Origin: Phytoactinopolyspora limicola
GTDB lineage: Bacteria > Actinomycetota > Actinomycetes > Jiangellales > Jiangellaceae
Length of the DNA: 64,000 nucleotides
Direction: 5' to 3'
NCBI RefSeq assembly: GCF_011320225.1
Contig: NZ_JAAOEN010000001.1
Coordinates: 248,001-312,000, forward strand
Shown: positions 17,404-25,854 of the stretch, piece after piece
How positions within the stretch are numbered: the first letter of the stretch is position 1
How the letters are laid out: every line of letters begins with the position of its first letter
Program-made: the position numbers and the translations under genes
Notes under the pieces: generated by a model
The model's input: the letters and a program-made list of their open reading frames with translations, nothing else
Database searches by the model: none
What the model was told of the DNA's origin: nothing

Positions 17404-19461
17404 ATGAAGCCACTCCCACGTCATCCCGCCGCCGTCGCCTCAGGGGCCACCGCGGCCGCACTGGCGCTCGCCCTTCTGGCGGCACCGGCCAAGGCCGACG
17501 ACGACGGGCCCATCCTCGATCCCCTGCCCGATCCGACCATGTCCAATCTGGCACTAACCCTCGAAGAGTTCGTCCAGATCCCGGCCTCGCAGCCCGACCC
17601 GCCACCCACCGACCAACGGCTCAACCGCACCAACCGGATCAACTACCTCGGTGAGGTACCCGACGGCTCCGGCCGGCTCTACGTACCAGATCTCAACGGC
17701 AAGCTATACCTCATCGACGACGGCGAGCCGATCGAGTTCCTCGACGTTGGAGCCGAGTTCTCGCCCGAGTTCTGGAACCACCAGGGCCTCGGTAGCGGGT
17801 CCGGGTTCATGGCGTTCCACCCCGAGTTCGCCGACAACGGGATTTTCTACACAGTGCACACCGAGGGCCGCGACGCACTCCGGAACGAAACTCCAGACCT
17901 GCCCGGCCCGGACAACCCCAACCACCACGGCGTGCTCACCGAGTGGACCGCCGACGATCCCACGGCCAACAGCTTCAGTGGTACCCGCCGCGAGGTACTC
18001 CGCCTCGGCTTCCAGACGTTCATCCACGGTTTCCAGCAGATCGGCTTCAACCCCACGGCCACCCCGGGCGACGACGACTACGGCCTGCTCTACACGGCCA
18101 TCGGCGACGGCGGCGGCGCCACGTTCACCGACGTCACGCAGGACCTCGGCCGACCCGAGGGCGCGATCTTCCGCATCGATCCGTCCGGCACCAACAGCTC
18201 CAACGGTCAGTACGGCATCCCGTCGAACAACCCCTTCGTCGACGATCCGGATGCACTTGGCGAGACCTACGCCTACGGTCTGCGCAATCCGCATCGCTTC
18301 AGTTGGGATCCGGTCGGCGACCACCGCATGTACGTGGCCAACATCGGCGAATGGCACATCGAGTCGATCTATGAGGTCCGGGCCGGCGACAACTTCGGTT
18401 GGAGCGACCGGGAAGGCCCGTTCATGGTCGGAGACGACCGCTGGCCACGGCCCCTGCCAGAGGACGACCACACGTATGGTTACACGTATCCAGTGGCCGC
18501 CTATGACCACAACCGCCAGCCGGGCCAGACCGGCGATCTCGGGGTCGCTATCGTCGGTGGGTTCGTGTACCGCGGCGACATCCCCCAGCTGAAAGGACTC
18601 TATGTCTTCGGCGACATCGTCAGCGGTCAGATGTACTTCGCCCGGGCCAGCCAGATGTACCAGGAACGCGACGAGATGGCCCGCATCCAGGAGCTACGGC
18701 TGCGCAACGCTGACGGCGAGCTCGTCACCATGCAAGACCTTACCGGCCTGGACCGCATCGATCTGCGTTTCGGCCACGACGCCGACGGCGAGTTGTACGT
18801 GCTCTCGAAGGGCAGCGGTTCCATCTGGAAGGTCACCGATGCACAACGCATCCCTCACCGAGACGTGGAGCAGACCGTGACGAACACCACCGCCGCACAC
18901 CACTGGGCACCGGTGACGCCGGAGAAGTGGGAATTCCCCGGCACGGAGGTGATCCTGGCCGAGGCCGGAGACCCGCGTCCAGGCCCACGCCGGCCCTTCG
19001 AGTACGCGATCCTCACCGCCGGCCCGACCTGGCGGTCGGTGGACCTCACCGCTCAGGTGCGGATCGACGTCCCCCAACCTGTCGGCCGTGACGTGATCAT
19101 CGTCTTTGGCTACCAGTCGGACACCGAGTTCTACTACGCCCACCTGTCGGAAGACGACTCGATCTATCCCCACAACGGCCTCTTCAAGGTGAACAATGCC
19201 GACCGGGAGCGCATCGACGACCAATGGGACGGGTCCTCCGCCGCACCTCCGGCTATCACACCGGGCATGAACTGGCACGACGTCCGCCTCACCCACAACG
19301 GGCACACCGGCCGGATCGCCCTCTACATCGACGGCTCGGAGTCCCCGCTGATGACGGCTACCGACACCACCTTCGGCACCGGCCGGGTGGGTTTCGGTTC
19401 GTTCGACGACATCGGGCGCATCCGCAACCTCGCGGTGACCGGCCACCCGGCACCGGAGTGA
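17404..19461 (+). CDS. Secreted PQQ-type sugar dehydrogenase (glucose/sorbosone dehydrogenase fold) with a C-terminal ConA-like domain
   Basis: 685 residues. A Sec signal peptide (about 1-31) ends near AKA. The six-bladed GSDH propeller spans about 75-490: GSGSGFMAFHPEFADNGIFY, LYTAIGDGGG, ETYAYGLRNPHRFSWDP and FGWSDREGPF match the soluble aldose sugar dehydrogenase family, in which a blade arginine and histidines hold PQQ. A laminin-G/ConA-like domain of about 160 residues follows (RIDVPQPVGRDVIIVFGYQ, RIALYIDGSE), probably for glycan binding. It should oxidise a sugar outside the cell. No pqq genes are in the window. GAGGAGG before the ATG fixes the start, and two LacI-type operators lie just upstream. 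Confidence 0.85.
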   Translation: MKPLPRHPAAVASGATAAALALALLAAPAKADDDGPILDPLPDPTMSNLALTLEEFVQIPASQPDPPPTDQRLNRTNRINYLGEVPDGSGRLYVPDLNGKLYLIDDGEPIEFLDVGAEFSPEFWNHQGLGSGSGFMAFHPEFADNGIFYTVHTEGRDALRNETPDLPGPDNPNHHGVLTEWTADDPTANSFSGTRREVLRLGFQTFIHGFQQIGFNPTATPGDDDYGLLYTAIGDGGGATFTDVTQDLGRPEGAIFRIDPSGTNSSNGQYGIPSNNPFVDDPDALGETYAYGLRNPHRFSWDPVGDHRMYVANIGEWHIESIYEVRAGDNFGWSDREGPFMVGDDRWPRPLPEDDHTYGYTYPVAAYDHNRQPGQTGDLGVAIVGGFVYRGDIPQLKGLYVFGDIVSGQMYFARASQMYQERDEMARIQELRLRNADGELVTMQDLTGLDRIDLRFGHDADGELYVLSKGSGSIWKVTDAQRIPHRDVEQTVTNTTAAHHWAPVTPEKWEFPGTEVILAEAGDPRPGPRRPFEYAILTAGPTWRSVDLTAQVRIDVPQPVGRDVIIVFGYQSDTEFYYAHLSEDDSIYPHNGLFKVNNADRERIDDQWDGSSAAPPAITPGMNWHDVRLTHNGHTGRIALYIDGSESPLMTATDTTFGTGRVGFGSFDDIGRIRNLAVTGHPAPE

Positions 19462-19626
19462 CGATCGCCGCCGTATCCGGCGCCGAAACCTAGGGCACTG
19501 AGGTCCACGAGCTGAGGCACCTGTCAGCTCACCGCGTCCACGGTGGTGGCGGACGGCTACCGCCACCACCGGACCATCCAGAGCTCTCGCCATCTCGGAG
19601 TCTGAAACAGACTCTCAGGAGGAGCT

Positions 19627-20925
19627 ATGCACAAGCTTTTCTGGCGGGCCGCGGTTATCCCGGTCGGCCTTCTGCTCTGCCTACCGTCCGCGATCGCGCT
19701 CGGTGTCACCGGAGTCGACCATGCACAGGCGGCACCGGACCGCCACATCACCCTGCCGACGGCTCCGGAGCCCGTCGTGATCGACAGCCTCAGGCCCGAC
19801 GTCGTCGCCCATTTCGACTTCGAGCATCCCGTGCTCGGTGATCCTGGGCGCGAACATGACCTCGGGTGGTCCGCGACCGATCTCGACCTCGTCAACGGCG
19901 CGGGCCACATGCGGGTGCCTGACGGTGCGTACCCCGGCAGCCGGCAATCCTTACAGACCCGGCAAGTGAATCCGACAGTGATGGGCAACGACGATTGGAA
20001 GGCGGGCGTCTACAACCCGGATGGCGTCGCCAGTCTCAACGCGTTCAGCGGGACGGCCGGCATCACCATCATGGGCTGGTTCAAGATGACCGGCGAGAAC
20101 CCCGGCCCGAACTCGAACACACCCGATCCGGACGACCACTACAACGCTGTCGGCATGGCCGGCATCCTCAGTGGCGACTCGGACGGCCATCCGGTGAGGG
20201 CGTTGCTGGAGGTCATCAACGTCGACGGCGAGCTACGGCTAGTGGCCCTCGGTCGCCGCATCGATGGCGGTGCATCGCAGACGTTCGCCGCCAGCGATGA
20301 CTGGCAAACGTTACTTCCCCGGGACGAGTGGGTGTTCCTCGCGGCGACATTCAACTACGACGACGGCACCATGCGGCTGTTCCACAACGGTGTGCAGCTC
20401 GACGGTTTCTACACGAACCCGGGTGACCCGTGGGAGGTCGACGGGCCGGGCTCCCACGTCACATCGCCCACCGACCCAACCGGGATCAAGATCGGCGGCA
20501 GCTACCCACAGAACAATCGCGAGGCCAACCCCTGCAACTGCCGGATGGACAGCCTGATGTTCCTGGACCGGGTGGTATCGGACGAGGAGGTGGCTGAACA
20601 GTACACCGCATTTCTGGCATCCCCGCCTGCGCTGACCAGCGTCGACCCCGGTAGCGCCGTCGTGCTCGACGTCGCCGTCGGCGGATACCGGGGACGTGCC
20701 CCGTTCGAGGTGACCACCGCCGAGATGTCGTGTGCGACGGGCCAGCCGACCGGCCCCGACGAGGCCGCCCAGACGCCGCACCGGGACCAGATCCCGTACC
20801 GTCCGCGAACGAAAAGTTATCGCTACATCTGGCACTCCGATGCGACATGGTCTGGCTCGTGCCGGCTACTGACCGTTCTGACACCAGACGGGCCCCTGCA
20901 CACCGTGGGAGTCCAGTTCCGCTGA
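19627..20925 (+). CDS. Secreted LamG/ConA-like glycan-binding protein with a PxKF-like C-terminus
   Basis: 432 residues with a signal peptide (about 1-35, ending AQA). A LamG-like sandwich spans about 55-335: VAHFDFEHPV, ITIMGWFKMTG, WVFLAATFNYDDGTMRLFHNG and CRMDSLMFLDRVVSDEEVAE match the jelly-roll of LamG_3/ConA domains. The last 90 residues have SYRYIWHSDATWSGSCRLL and VGVQFR, which resemble the PxKF domain seen at the end of actinobacterial secreted proteins, though the PxKF box itself is altered to a VVLDVAVGG form. AGGAGG stands before the ATG. It follows the sugar dehydrogenase by 165 bp on the same strand and probably works with it on the same glycan. Confidence 0.75.
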   Translation: MHKLFWRAAVIPVGLLLCLPSAIALGVTGVDHAQAAPDRHITLPTAPEPVVIDSLRPDVVAHFDFEHPVLGDPGREHDLGWSATDLDLVNGAGHMRVPDGAYPGSRQSLQTRQVNPTVMGNDDWKAGVYNPDGVASLNAFSGTAGITIMGWFKMTGENPGPNSNTPDPDDHYNAVGMAGILSGDSDGHPVRALLEVINVDGELRLVALGRRIDGGASQTFAASDDWQTLLPRDEWVFLAATFNYDDGTMRLFHNGVQLDGFYTNPGDPWEVDGPGSHVTSPTDPTGIKIGGSYPQNNREANPCNCRMDSLMFLDRVVSDEEVAEQYTAFLASPPALTSVDPGSAVVLDVAVGGYRGRAPFEVTTAEMSCATGQPTGPDEAAQTPHRDQIPYRPRTKSYRYIWHSDATWSGSCRLLTVLTPDGPLHTVGVQFR

Positions 20926-21112
20926 CTCATGGTCGCGGCGCCGGACGACGCACAAACACGCTAGAACGTCATCAAGCGACAAGTGATCGACTCAAACAAC
21001 ACCATACAGAGGCATCCCTGCCTGACCCGCCGTTCGGTCAGCCATCCCGACCCTGTCGGACCCAACTGACATTATTCGAACATACGATCCAAGAGCGGCG
21101 CCGCACTTGGGT

Positions 21113-21145
21113 GGGGCTGCGCGAACTCGCACTTCGCGCAGCCCC
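21113..21145. terminator. Strong hairpin before the HicB-fold/HTH gene
   Basis: GGGGCTGCGCGAA and TTCGCGCAGCCCC form a perfect 13-bp stem with a 7-nt loop. There is no T-run. It may end the transcript from the LamG gene or sit in the leader of the next gene. Confidence 0.5.
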
Positions 21146-21180
21146 GCGACCCCTACCTGAAAAGGGAAGGCAGGGACCAG

Positions 21181-21573
21181 ATGCACAACCTACCCCACCA
21201 TCGCTATACCAGCACCGCCATTCGGGACGGCCTGTACTGGGTGGTCCACTGCAACCAACATCCGGCCGCGCGGTCGAGAGTCCGGCTGCTCGTCCAGGCC
21301 GTCCGGCATCAACGGCACGCCATCGCCTCCATCCTCGGCGTGCCCGAGGCACACGTCAGCGTCGACGTTCAGCCGGTCCTACCGCCCATCGTCGAACAGC
21401 ATTTGGGCCGCGCCCGGCAGCTGCGCAGAGACGCCGCGGACGCTAATCGGGCCGCGGCGGCGGAGTCCCGTGCCGCCGCTCGGGCGCTGGCCGCTCAGCA
21501 ACTTTCGCTGCGCGACATCGGCACCATCCTCGGTGTCTCCCACCAACGCGTCCACCAGCTCATCAAGTCCTGA
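21181..21573 (+). CDS. Small HicB-fold / helix-turn-helix protein
   Basis: 130 residues. The first half (DGLYWVVHCNQHPAARS, then VRHQRHAIASILGVPEAHVS) resembles the HicB/partial RNase H-like antitoxin fold. A basic, alanine-rich helix (RQLRRDAADANRAAAAESRA) links it to a C-terminal helix-turn-helix, LSLRDIGTILGVSHQRVHQL. Proteins with this layout are common and uncharacterised in actinomycetes, and may act as DNA-binding regulators or stand-alone antitoxins. No HicA-like toxin gene is adjacent. AAGGGAAGG lies shortly before the ATG, and a hairpin follows the stop. Confidence 0.65.
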   Translation: MHNLPHHRYTSTAIRDGLYWVVHCNQHPAARSRVRLLVQAVRHQRHAIASILGVPEAHVSVDVQPVLPPIVEQHLGRARQLRRDAADANRAAAAESRAAARALAAQQLSLRDIGTILGVSHQRVHQLIKS

Positions 21574-21582
21574 GCACCACAC

Positions 21583-21614
21583 CATCCCCGGCCAGCCCCG
21601 GCAGGCCGGGGATG
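21583..21614 (+). terminator. Hairpin terminator after the HicB-fold/HTH gene
   Basis: CATCCCCGGCC and GGCCGGGGATG form an 11-bp perfect stem with a 10-nt loop, starting 9 bp after the stop. It lacks a T-run, as is usual in high-GC genomes. Confidence 0.6.
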
Positions 21615-21660
21615 GCGCGGGGCAGCCGCTCAGATGATCTCGCGTGTCTATACTCGGCGC

Positions 21661-21825
21661 ATGGAGTTCGCGCGATCGCTGAGCGGCGGTCTCGGTGTTC
21701 TCCTCAGCGGCGGACCAACACCTGACCATCACCGGCCAGCCGGACGCCTGGTCACACGCGTCCGGCCGGTAGGCGGAAGGACCGCCGCCACGTCGTTCGT
21801 CACCACTCTCTTGCGCGCTTGGTAG
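21661..21825 (+). CDS. Possible 54-residue leaderless small ORF
   Basis: An ATG lies exactly 6 nt after TATACT (21649-21654), the strongest -10 box in this area, which suggests a leaderless transcript beginning here. The predicted product is 54 residues, rich in Arg, Gly and Thr, with no recognisable motif. It ends 9 bp before the zinc-ribbon gene, which has its own AGGA. It could be a real leader peptide or simply the 5' leader of the next gene. Confidence 0.25.
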   Translation: MEFARSLSGGLGVLLSGGPTPDHHRPAGRLVTRVRPVGGRTAATSFVTTLLRAW

Positions 21826-21834
21826 GAACACGGA

Positions 21835-22185
21835 ATGCGAAGCTTCTGCTACGGCTGCCCATCCGAAAACGTGCAGTGGCGCGGGCCCAGGTACGGCTGG
21901 TTGTGTCTACGCTGCTTCTCCGAAACCATCCACCCGACCGTTCGCCTCGCCGAGCACATCGACCTCTCCGGCAGCTCCACCACTCAACCGGACGACACAC
22001 CGCTGATCACCCAGACCGAAGACCCGAACGGGGTCCGCACCTGGCTGCTACTCGTTCCTCAACCCCAGGCCAACGGCGGCACGGAGCAGCACCAACTCGG
22101 CACCGACCTCGACCCCGAACAAGCCGTGGACGAAGCCAAGTGGCTGCTCAACAAACGAGCCTGGACGGCTGGACGACCCGCCTAA
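21835..22185 (+). CDS. Small zinc-ribbon-like protein of unknown function
   Basis: 116 residues. The N-terminus has two CxxC-like knuckles, FCYGCPSENV and WLCLRCFSET, separated by about 20 residues, which should bind one zinc ion. The rest is acidic and polar with no known domain (WLLLVPQPQANGG, PEQAVDEAKWLLNKRAWT). The start has AGGA 8 nt upstream. I do not recognise a family. It may be a small DNA- or protein-binding accessory factor. The gene to its right is convergent. Confidence 0.6.
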   Translation: MRSFCYGCPSENVQWRGPRYGWLCLRCFSETIHPTVRLAEHIDLSGSSTTQPDDTPLITQTEDPNGVRTWLLLVPQPQANGGTEQHQLGTDLDPEQAVDEAKWLLNKRAWTAGRPA

Positions 22186-22217
22186 CACATCGTGCCGTGC
22201 ACTGAAGGCCGTCCAGC

Positions 22218-23105
22218 TCAGTCCACCAGGACGGTCCGCGCGCTGCGCACCGTGAACGACTCACTAGCCTCGTACACAAGGGGATCAACGTCGGTGATCG
22301 GTGGAATACCCTCCACCGTCAGCGTGATCTCCCACGTCGCCTCCAGACCCACCCGCTGCTCGCCGGGGCTGCCGAACACCGCCTGCACCGGATAATGCGC
22401 GGGTCGCGCCAACGGATCAGTTCCGTCGTAACGTCGCCCAGGACCACTCGCGCGGTCGCCGTTACTCCACTGCCAGCTATACCGCGGATCCGCTCGCACG
22501 TGCCCCGGCAACGGGTTCTCGATCTCGAAACCCACCGATCCCGCATCCTCGGTCGACGCGAGCACGGGAAGATTCACCACCGCATTCCCAGTCGGAACAA
22601 CGTCGATCTCCGGACGGGAAATCGCCTCATAGTGCCGCTCGACCACCGCCAAGATCTCCGCCTCCACATCCGCCAACGGGATCGGCTCGCCCGTGGTGCG
22701 GATCCGGCAGATACGCTCCCGACCCGGCCACGGCTCCCAAGGGTCGGAGACATGCTCCCGGCGAAACACCAACGTGGTGTACCCAATTGCACCGCCGGCA
22801 TCGCAGAGCGCCTCGGAACACGCCACGTCATGGCCTGGACGATCGGGATGGTTGCGCTCGCACGTGATCACGTACCGGACCATCCACACCACACCACCGT
22901 GTTCCTCGCGGGCCTCACCACCCTCTGGCTTCGGGTAGAACGTCCGCGTCGCACTGTCGTATGAATACCCCACACCCCCACCATCTGTGTCCGGCGGTGG
23001 CGGACAATTCTCTCCATCTATATTGCACGCGTGAGCAAAAACAGGCCAGAGCAATAAGCTACAAGCGATGATTAGAGCGGGCCATACACGTCGCATAAGA
23101 ATCAC
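22218..23105 (-). CDS. Secreted protein of unknown function with a PKD-like C-terminal part
   Basis: 295 residues. ALIIACSLLLWPVFAHAC is a signal peptide, and the Cys after AHA might make it a lipoprotein. The mature part starts with a Pro-rich stretch and YSYDSATRTFYPKPEG, and has several cysteines (ITCERNHPD, ACSEALCDAGG, RICRIRT) that may form disulfides. The C-terminal half, with YSWQWSNGDRASGPG and VGLEATWEITLTVEG, looks like a PKD/Ig-type beta domain. Its ATG overlaps the stop of the upstream lipoprotein gene by 4 bp, so the two are translated together. I do not recognise a defined family. This pairing suggests a cell-surface pair made together. Confidence 0.65.
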   Translation of the reverse strand: MILMRRVWPALIIACSLLLWPVFAHACNIDGENCPPPPDTDGGGVGYSYDSATRTFYPKPEGGEAREEHGGVVWMVRYVITCERNHPDRPGHDVACSEALCDAGGAIGYTTLVFRREHVSDPWEPWPGRERICRIRTTGEPIPLADVEAEILAVVERHYEAISRPEIDVVPTGNAVVNLPVLASTEDAGSVGFEIENPLPGHVRADPRYSWQWSNGDRASGPGRRYDGTDPLARPAHYPVQAVFGSPGEQRVGLEATWEITLTVEGIPPITDVDPLVYEASESFTVRSARTVLVD

Positions 23106-23704
23106 AAGGCCTCACTGAAAACAATCACGAAGCCACCTTCAGCCTTACGATTCACCTGGTAGAGCGTCTGCCTGCCCCTGGCTGGATCGAAACTAACAGC
23201 CACATCACCGTCAGCCGATACCAGGCTGCCTTCCGGGTAATCAGCACTTGTTAAAAAGATCGCCGATCCTGCATCGAATTCAACCAACAACACATCGATG
23301 AGGTCCGCTTCCTCGCCGTCATAACTCAGACTCTCGTCATGCACACGTTGCGCAAACTCATATCCCACAAGACATGCCTGACAGCTGTCTGAGAACATTT
23401 CGCGGCGGCGATCCAAGGCTTCGCGTGATGTCCAGCTGCGGTTTACGACGTCGATGTACTCCTCGAAGAATTCGGTGATCTCTGCCTCAAGGGCGGCTGT
23501 GGGGTCTGGAGTTGGCGTCGGTTCTGTGGTTGGGGTTGGGTCCGGCGTGTGGTCGTCACGAGGAGTGGTGTCGGGGGTGGGTGCGTCGGTGATCGTGGAG
23601 GGTGCATCCGCAGCTGGCGCCGACCCGTCGTCGCCAGCACATCCGGCCAGAACCAGGCCGACACACACCGGAATCGCAAGGACCCGACACGAGGCCATGG
23701 TCAT
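23102..23704 (-). CDS. Lipoprotein, DUF6318-like
   Basis: 200 residues from the ATG at 23704. VLAIPVCVGLVLAGC is a lipoprotein signal with lipobox LAGC, followed by a long Pro-Thr-Asp linker. The folded part, AEITEFFEEYIDVVNRSWTS then FSDSCQACLVGY, with a CxxC and a following mixed beta sheet, resembles the DUF6318 family of actinobacterial lipoproteins. Function is unknown. It leads a two-gene unit with the secreted protein downstream. The reading frame continues upstream to 23836 but without a better start. Confidence 0.6.
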   Translation of the reverse strand: MTMASCRVLAIPVCVGLVLAGCAGDDGSAPAADAPSTITDAPTPDTTPRDDHTPDPTPTTEPTPTPDPTAALEAEITEFFEEYIDVVNRSWTSREALDRRREMFSDSCQACLVGYEFAQRVHDESLSYDGEEADLIDVLLVEFDAGSAIFLTSADYPEGSLVSADGDVAVSFDPARGRQTLYQVNRKAEGGFVIVFSEAL

Positions 23705-23958
23705 GACACGAGGTTTAACTATCCATTGACCAAAGTCTGCGATTCGTTCTCCAAGATCACGCATGCACCGGAGAGTAGACGCTCGGGCCCGCGTTCGCCA
23801 TTCGGTTGTCCACAGGCTGCATGAATCGGCTACCACACCGTCCTTTTAGGGGCTTTTGTGGCTATTCCTAGTTGCGGGTGTAGGGACGCTGATGAGCGAA
23901 GTCTCAGAGGTCCCGAGTATCCGCGCGAGAAGGGGGTCGCCGCGCCCGCGATGTCGAT

Positions 23959-24046
23959 CGGTGGAGGGTTTTCGGCCTGACGGTGGAGGGTTCTCCCTGC
24001 TATAGCGCGAAGAACCCTCCACCGTTACGCCGAAAACCCTCCACCG
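23959..24046. repeat. Nested inverted repeat (GGTGGAGGGTT family)
   Basis: Outer arms CGGTGGAGGGTTTTCGGC (23959-23976) and GCCGAAAACCCTCCACCG (24029-24046) are perfect complements. Inside them, CGGTGGAGGGTTCT (23981-23994) and AGAACCCTCCACCG (24011-24024) form a second perfect pair. Each arm therefore holds two direct copies of CGGTGGAGGGTT. This looks like a mobile or structural intergenic repeat; the 3' halves also carry a CGTTAC tag after each copy. Confidence 0.8.
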
Positions 24047-24295
24047 TTACCCCGCACCCCGCCCACCAGACCTATGCCCACTCGGATACGGCAGCCCACG
24101 AAGTCGCGAGCTCCCAGTGACCACAATGTCCCAAGACATCACAGTCCCAAACATCACATTGCCAGACCCCAACGAAACCGCCCAATTGTGAAAGGCCGCT
24201 CTTGCCCTCAGGTAACCATTGGAGGACGAGACGACCGTCCACTATCTGGCGTGGAAGCAGCGCATCGATCGGTCCGGGATGTCTGCGCTGAGCAC

Positions 24296-24301
24296 TAGGG
24301 T
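24296..24301 (+). promoter_or_regulatory. -10 box of a leaderless promoter for the HTH_42 gene
   Basis: TAGGGT ends 6 nt before the ATG at 24308. This favours that ATG over the GTG at 24302, which would start only 1 nt after the box. Confidence 0.45.
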
Positions 24302-24307
24302 GTGGCC

Positions 24308-25501
24308 ATGGTCAAGTTCAGCACGGCGCAGCGCCGTACTCGCCTGATGCGCCGGCATCGGCTCGCGGCGGAGCATGCGGCGTCGTCGCCGGTCGAGGCC
24401 ACCTCCAGCGTCGTCGTGCTCCACGCTACCGACCCGGCCACCGTGTACCTGTCTGTCCTCGCCCGCTGTCCGGACGCAACCCTGAACGACCTATCCGTTG
24501 CGCTGTACGAGCAGCATTCGCTGGTGAAGATGATCGGTATGCGGCGCACCATGTTCGTCGCCCCAACCGAACTGGTGCCGGTGATCCACAGCGCGGCCGG
24601 CATGGAGATCGCCGCGAGGTTACGCCGGCGCCTGGTGAAAGAACTCTCTTCCGCTCCCACCGAACCCCCGGTCGGGCCCGACATCGACAGCTGGCTGACC
24701 GAGGTCGAGACGGAAGTCGAACGCGCGCTCCTCGAGCGGGGCGAGGCATTGGCGACCGAACTGTCCAGGGCGGAACCGCGGCTACGTACCGCCGTATTAC
24801 CCACGTCCGATAAAGCGTGGGATGTCAAGCAGAACATCACCAGCCGAGTGCTCACCTTGATGGGTGCCGACGGGCGGATCGTGCGCGGCCGCCCGGCGGG
24901 CACCTGGTTGTCCCGGATGCACCGGTGGGCGGCGGTGCGGGAGTTGTGGCCCGAAGGGCTGCCTACCGTCGGCGAACTCGACGCCCGCGTGACGCTGGCC
25001 CGAGCATGGCTGCGGTCTTTCGGGCCGGCCACTGTTGCGGATTTGCAGTGGTGGACGGGGTGGACGTTGGGCACTACCCGCAAGGTCCTGGCCGCGCTCG
25101 CGGTGGCAGACGTCGAGCTCGACGATGGCCCGGGCATCGCGCTGAGCGACGACCTCGAACCCGAACCACCCGTCCCACCGTCGGCAGCGCTCCTGCCCGC
25201 CCTCGACCCGACTCCCATGGGCTGGCAGCAACGCGAGTTCTTCCTCGGGCCACATCGAGCGCCGCTGTTCGACCGGAACGGCAACATCGGGCCTACGGTG
25301 TGGTGGGACGGTCGGATCGTCGGCGGCTGGGGTATGAATGGTCCAGACATCGTCTGGCGGCTCCTGGAGGATGTCGGCGCCGAGGCCACCACCGCCATCG
25401 CCGAGGCCGCGGCTCACCTGCAGCCCCGGCTCGAGTCGGCGTCCGTCGTTCCGACCTTCCGGACCCCGTTGGAGCGCGAGCTGAGCGCTGCGTCCGCTTA
25501 A
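24308..25501 (+). CDS. Winged helix DNA-binding domain protein (HTH_42/AlkZ-like superfamily)
   Basis: 397 residues. The chain follows the HTH_42 (YcaQ/AlkZ) architecture: VVVLHATDPATVYLSV, LYEQHSLVKMIGMRRTMFV, then winged-helix segments LRSFGPATVADLQWWTGW and LPALDPTPMGWQQREFFLG, ending GPTVWWDGRIVGGWG. AlkZ proteins unhook DNA interstrand crosslinks and use a QxQ or QxD pair near the first of these motifs; this protein has HATD there, so classical glycosylase activity is not assured. Many actinobacteria carry this HATD variant, whose role is untested. It is a single gene, probably leaderless. Confidence 0.8.
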   Translation: MVKFSTAQRRTRLMRRHRLAAEHAASSPVEATSSVVVLHATDPATVYLSVLARCPDATLNDLSVALYEQHSLVKMIGMRRTMFVAPTELVPVIHSAAGMEIAARLRRRLVKELSSAPTEPPVGPDIDSWLTEVETEVERALLERGEALATELSRAEPRLRTAVLPTSDKAWDVKQNITSRVLTLMGADGRIVRGRPAGTWLSRMHRWAAVRELWPEGLPTVGELDARVTLARAWLRSFGPATVADLQWWTGWTLGTTRKVLAALAVADVELDDGPGIALSDDLEPEPPVPPSAALLPALDPTPMGWQQREFFLGPHRAPLFDRNGNIGPTVWWDGRIVGGWGMNGPDIVWRLLEDVGAEATTAIAEAAAHLQPRLESASVVPTFRTPLERELSAASA

Positions 25502-25569
25502 GCTGCCGACCCGAGCCAACGCAGTGCTTACGGGTAGGCGGCGCTTGGTTGTTCGCATACGCTCGTGTT

Positions 25570-25845
25570 ATGTGCCGCAACATCAAGCCGCTGAACAACC
25601 TCGCACCACCGGCCACCAGCGACGAGGTCGCCGACGCTGCCTTGCAGTACGTCCGCAAGATCGCCGGGACACGTAAACCGTCGCAGGCCAATCAAGAGGC
25701 CTTCGACCGCGCGGTCGCCGAGATCACCGCGTCCACCGAGAAGCTGCTGGACACCCTGATCACCAAGGCTCCGCCGCGTGATCGTGAGACCGAAGCCGCC
25801 AAGGCTCGGGCGCGCTACCAGGCCCGCATGGCCGCCGCTAGTTGA
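25570..25845 (+). CDS. DUF2277 family protein
   Basis: 91 residues. MCRNIKPLNNLAPPAT at the start and APPRDRETEAAKARARYQAR at the end are the two conserved blocks of DUF2277, with a helical middle (ALQYVRKIAGTRKPSQANQ). The length fits the family. Function is unknown. TACGCT (25558-25563) lies 6 nt before the ATG, so the message is probably leaderless. The gene sits alone, downstream of the HTH_42 gene. Confidence 0.88.
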   Translation: MCRNIKPLNNLAPPATSDEVADAALQYVRKIAGTRKPSQANQEAFDRAVAEITASTEKLLDTLITKAPPRDRETEAAKARARYQARMAAAS

Positions 25846-25854
25846 CCCTGGCGG

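Larger units (their letters stand above)
23705..24307. other. 603-bp intergenic region with a nested inverted repeat
   Basis: No gene is convincing. It carries the nested inverted repeat at 23959-24046. To its right is an AT-richer stretch with three ACATCACA/ATCACAGT-like short runs (about 24120-24170) and the -10 box of the next gene (24296-24301). It must also hold the promoter of the lipoprotein operon on its left. Confidence 0.5.

Noticed and set aside
23705-24307. RNA gene or riboswitch in the long gap
   Set aside because: Apart from the nested inverted repeat no conserved RNA outline could be recognised; a covariance-model search would be needed.
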